A stretch of DNA of 64,000 nt, taken from positions 62,001 through 126,000 of the forward strand of contig NZ_JAANOZ010000006.1 in NCBI RefSeq assembly GCF_011320115.1. The letters are read 5' to 3'. Under the pieces are notes generated by a model that saw only the letters and a list, made by a program, of their open reading frames with translations, ran no database searches and was not told the DNA's origin. How positions within the stretch are numbered: the stretch's first letter is position 1; each line of letters begins with the position of its first letter. The position numbers were made by a program, and so were the translations under genes. Origin of the DNA: Croceibacterium segetis. Its GTDB lineage: Bacteria; Pseudomonadota; Alphaproteobacteria; Sphingomonadales; Sphingomonadaceae. This document shows, one piece after another, positions 61,532 to 64,000 of the stretch.

Positions 61532-63538
61532 TTATCGCAACGGCAGGTGCTTCATCCCAGGCTTCACCGCGACGATCCGGCAGACACGGGCGTTGACCGG
61601 ATCGCTCGCATTGCTGCACCAGTATTCCATGTTGAACGTGAGGTCGTTGGCAGTCAGGCTGCCCACGTTGGCGACGCCTTCGAACGAGTTTCCGCCAGCC
61701 TTGATGCGATAACCGAGCACGGCGACCGCGCCGTTGTCGGCCAGCACCGTGATCTGCGCATCGAAGCCCATGGCGGCGCCGTTGGTGGTTCTCAGGATGC
61801 TGCCGAGTCCAGTCGTAACACCATTGACGGTGACCGACAGCCGGCCTTGCCGGTTGGTGCCTCCGGCCCCACCGGCCGATGCTTCGGTGTAGACGCACAC
61901 CTGGTCATCGACGGCGAGATCCCCTGCGGCAAAAGTTGCCGATTGATAGACATTGTTGGCCGACGTCTGCGCAATTTGGACCGTGTTACCGACAACGATC
62001 TTGGCCGCTTGCCGCAGCCTGCGGTTCGCGTCGCTGTCATTCTCAGCGATATCGTTGGCTGCCATGAGCGCGTCGGTGAGACCCGCGAAGCCATCGGGGA
62101 AATAGCAGTCGCGAATCGTCCAGTTGGCCGGCGTACCCCCGAAGGCCAGCGCGCCGCGCTCGCACCAGACTCTTTTCAAGCTCCCCTCGTCGCCCATAAT
62201 GAGGCCGGCGCTCACGGCTGGACTGCCGTAGAACCGGCAATCGTGGAAGTATGCCCGGGTTATGCCTCCGCCGGTATCGTTGACGACGAAGAATCGCGAG
62301 CAGACCGGCGCATAAACGGTTACGTTTCGATAACCGCTGTCGAGAACACCGTGACCCGCCGCCGGATTCGACTGAATCGCCAGCGCTGGTCCGGTGTTCG
62401 CAGGGAAGCGCAAGATGCTGTTGCGAATTTCGTTGTGGCGTCCGGCGCCGATCTGGCAGGCATTATACGTAGTGTCGTTGGGGCCGGAATTGACGTTAAG
62501 GTCGTCGAGAACGCACTCGGCGCAATTCTCGCCTATCGAGATGAAGAAGGTGGGCACATCCGAGCTGCCGTTGCGCCTCGTGCTGGCGTCGCTGAGCGAT
62601 CCACGCAAAGTCCGGACGGTCGTGCCGTAGCTGCCCTCGGCGAGCTCGCAGATCTTTCGCCAAGCCTGGAAGTGAATATTCTCGAGCAGGCAGTCTTGCA
62701 TCGCATTGAGACCGACGGCGTTGCGACCGACGAGCGTGAGATCCCGGAACGTCCCATCGATCACGCCGCCCCACTGCAACGTGCCCCCGATATCCGACGT
62801 CAGCACAAGATTCGACACATGTGGGGCGTACAGCAGGTAGAACTGCGGAGGGCCCTCGAAGCCCGCGCTAATTCCCTCGGCAACGTTGCCGATGACCGGG
62901 CCGTCTGCCAGCAGCTCAGACGGCAACATCCGGTCGAGAGTTACCGTTGTTGCCGATGCCGAGACAACGCGCGCGCGAAGGGCGTTGCGGTAAATGTTGT
63001 ACTCGTCTCCGGGGACGAAATAGCGAGTCTCGCCGTGAACGATGACTAGGTCGCCCGCGACAAATTTGCCGCTGCCTTCCGGCGCAATAGTGAGCTCCGT
63101 GCCCGCCGTCGCCAGAACCGCATAATAAGTGAGGGAGTCCGTCAGCCAGACATTCGACACGCCGACTGGAAGGGCCGCCTGAGTTGGGTCTCCCACGCCG
63201 GTCAACGGGGTCGGATCGATGTTACGCAGCTCAGCTCCGTTGCCCCTGATTACGAGGCGATCGCGAGTCATGTAGGCGGCGGTCTCCACTGTGTGAGTGG
63301 TGCCGGCATAACCTGTCAGCGCGCCGAACTGTGCCGACAGAGCCTCCAGTTCCGCGGCGGTCGGTGCGGCTCGGGCGCCGATACTCACGGTGCCCTCGTC
63401 GGTCTGGTCGATAACCGCCTGCAACGATGTGCCGTTCGCAGTCCCGATGCTGCCCGCTCCGGTCGGAGACGCCAACGCCGCCTCGGCTTCGCCCGCACGA
63501 ACGGCGAGAGCGCGGGCGGTGATGTCGACCGCATTCAT
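61532..63538 (-). CDS. Beta-helix tail-spike-like protein
   Basis: The 668-residue product starts MNAVDITARALAVRAGEAEA, has an N-terminal repeat-poor domain (about 1-90), a long region of strand repeats (about 100-540, ISIGENCAECVLDDLNVNSG, QIGAGRHNEIRNSIL) and a C-terminal beta domain with the sandwich-like segment (about 560-668). This is the layout of phage tail spikes that cut or bind surface sugar chains. Sequence is less GC-rich than the host genes. The ATG overlaps the previous gene stop (ATGA). Confidence 0.75.
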   Translation of the reverse strand: MNAVDITARALAVRAGEAEAALASPTGAGSIGTANGTSLQAVIDQTDEGTVSIGARAAPTAAELEALSAQFGALTGYAGTTHTVETAAYMTRDRLVIRGNGAELRNIDPTPLTGVGDPTQAALPVGVSNVWLTDSLTYYAVLATAGTELTIAPEGSGKFVAGDLVIVHGETRYFVPGDEYNIYRNALRARVVSASATTVTLDRMLPSELLADGPVIGNVAEGISAGFEGPPQFYLLYAPHVSNLVLTSDIGGTLQWGGVIDGTFRDLTLVGRNAVGLNAMQDCLLENIHFQAWRKICELAEGSYGTTVRTLRGSLSDASTRRNGSSDVPTFFISIGENCAECVLDDLNVNSGPNDTTYNACQIGAGRHNEIRNSILRFPANTGPALAIQSNPAAGHGVLDSGYRNVTVYAPVCSRFFVVNDTGGGITRAYFHDCRFYGSPAVSAGLIMGDEGSLKRVWCERGALAFGGTPANWTIRDCYFPDGFAGLTDALMAANDIAENDSDANRRLRQAAKIVVGNTVQIAQTSANNVYQSATFAAGDLAVDDQVCVYTEASAGGAGGTNRQGRLSVTVNGVTTGLGSILRTTNGAAMGFDAQITVLADNGAVAVLGYRIKAGGNSFEGVANVGSLTANDLTFNMEYWCSNASDPVNARVCRIVAVKPGMKHLPLR

Positions 63539-63966
63539 TGCGACACCCGATAGGCAAGGCTGCCACTCGTCAACGCGATATCGAGGTAGAAACTCGCGCC
63601 CTCCTCGGTTTCGAGCCAGGCCTGCTCCGTACCCGGCTCCGAGTATTCGGCCCAGGGCAAGCCGCCGACGCGCAGCGGCTGCTTCGTCAGGCCGCCGTCG
63701 GTCGAGCGCAACAGGCGCGCGGTTCCTTGCCATTGGCCGTCGAGGGTAACGACGATCACTCGCGCGGGTGTGGCCTCGAAGGGCCCGGCCACTTCGGACG
63801 CCGAGGTCTGGCCCGCCAGCGGCGCGGGCGCGGGCGCCGCGGTCGCCACCGGAAGCCGCGCGGCTTCGCTGACCAGCGCGAGCTGGCCGGTCATGTCGGA
63901 GAAGCCGATGGCATAGGCCGGGGCGAATCCGGCTGGGACCGAAATGGAAGTTGATGTTACAGGCAT
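63535..63966 (-). CDS. Prophage-like protein of unknown function
   Basis: The 143-residue product starts MPVTSTSISVPAGFAPAYAI. It has an Ala/Pro-rich central linker and a beta-rich C-terminal part (VIVVTLDGQWQGTARLLRST, YLDIALTSGSLAYRVSQ), which recalls small tail or head-tail proteins of phages. GGAGGA precedes the ATG. It is coupled to the tail-spike-like gene. The gene upstream lies outside the window. Confidence 0.6.
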   Translation of the reverse strand: MPVTSTSISVPAGFAPAYAIGFSDMTGQLALVSEAARLPVATAAPAPAPLAGQTSASEVAGPFEATPARVIVVTLDGQWQGTARLLRSTDGGLTKQPLRVGGLPWAEYSEPGTEQAWLETEEGASFYLDIALTSGSLAYRVSQ

Positions 63967-64000
63967 ATGCGTCCTCCAGAACAAATCACGAACTTCGTTT

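Noticed and set aside
1-64000. CRISPR arrays, rRNA genes, insertion sequences
   Set aside because: No regularly spaced repeats, no rRNA signatures and no transposase frames were found.

Overview
The window is a high-GC (roughly two thirds G+C by eye) chromosomal segment of an alphaproteobacterium, most likely a member of the Sphingomonadales. The grounds are the gene content and style: a TonB-dependent receptor with a MarR regulator, an OprO/P porin with PstS, an M28 and an M1 peptidase with signal peptides, PabB-PabC fused in one chain, a GTP cyclohydrolase II with a long N-terminal extension, many GTG/TTG starts, and a CCCTTCGAC-type intergenic repeat typical of this group. The genus cannot be fixed from the sequence alone.

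Layout. 1-2.6 kb: end of a ThDP enzyme, a nuclease gene with an internal deletion, a secreted Ala/Thr-rich protein, a KTSC protein and two very small genes that face each other. 2.9-6.9 kb: an operon-like run argB, lipoprotein, yggT, folD, lipoprotein, marC. 6.9-10.8 kb: Lon-N domain protein and thioredoxin-TPR protein (minus), tRNA-Gly(GCC), an SDR oxidoreductase, yggS and a thiE-like gene. 10.8-17.2 kb: ftsK, an unknown secreted protein, a VOC protein, a GH13 glucosidase and a GT4 glycosyltransferase, nearly all joined by start/stop overlaps. 17.3-25.3 kb: SulP carrier, M28 peptidase, TonB receptor diverging from a MarR regulator, an NTF2-like protein and an SGNH esterase.

25.3-27.8 kb is a phosphate-starvation unit (porin then PstS) with a recognisable Pho box. 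28-36 kb: alanine dehydrogenase, a 7TM diguanylate cyclase, a thioesterase, oligopeptidase B, aminopeptidase P, a VOC and a cupin protein. 36.3-41.8 kb: an EF-hand protein, a two-component system and an M1 aminopeptidase. 41.8-47.6 kb: HerA-like ATPase (minus) facing pabBC, an aminotransferase, an RluA-type pseudouridine synthase and arfB. 47.7-50.8 kb: rpmG, lolA, a candidate small RNA with its own promoter and terminator, exodeoxyribonuclease III and ribA. 50.8-55 kb (minus): a beta-helix protein, an RHH protein with an SPFH membrane protein, an unusual repeat-rich intergenic region, and recQ. 55-61.5 kb: small Ala-rich lipoproteins around phenylalanine hydroxylase, a GlsB-type stress membrane protein, uppP, an ABC exporter and a PHB depolymerase. 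61.5 kb to the end (minus): a beta-helix tail-spike-like protein and its partner, which look like the edge of a prophage.

Most of the window is ordinary core genome. The parts that deserve a second look are the 52.9-53.2 kb repeat region in front of the SPFH/RHH pair, the orphan RNA at 48.7 kb, the palindrome shared by the TonB receptor and MarR promoters, the Pho box, the trimmed nuclease, the two tiny convergent genes at 2.3-2.6 kb, and the prophage-like edge.
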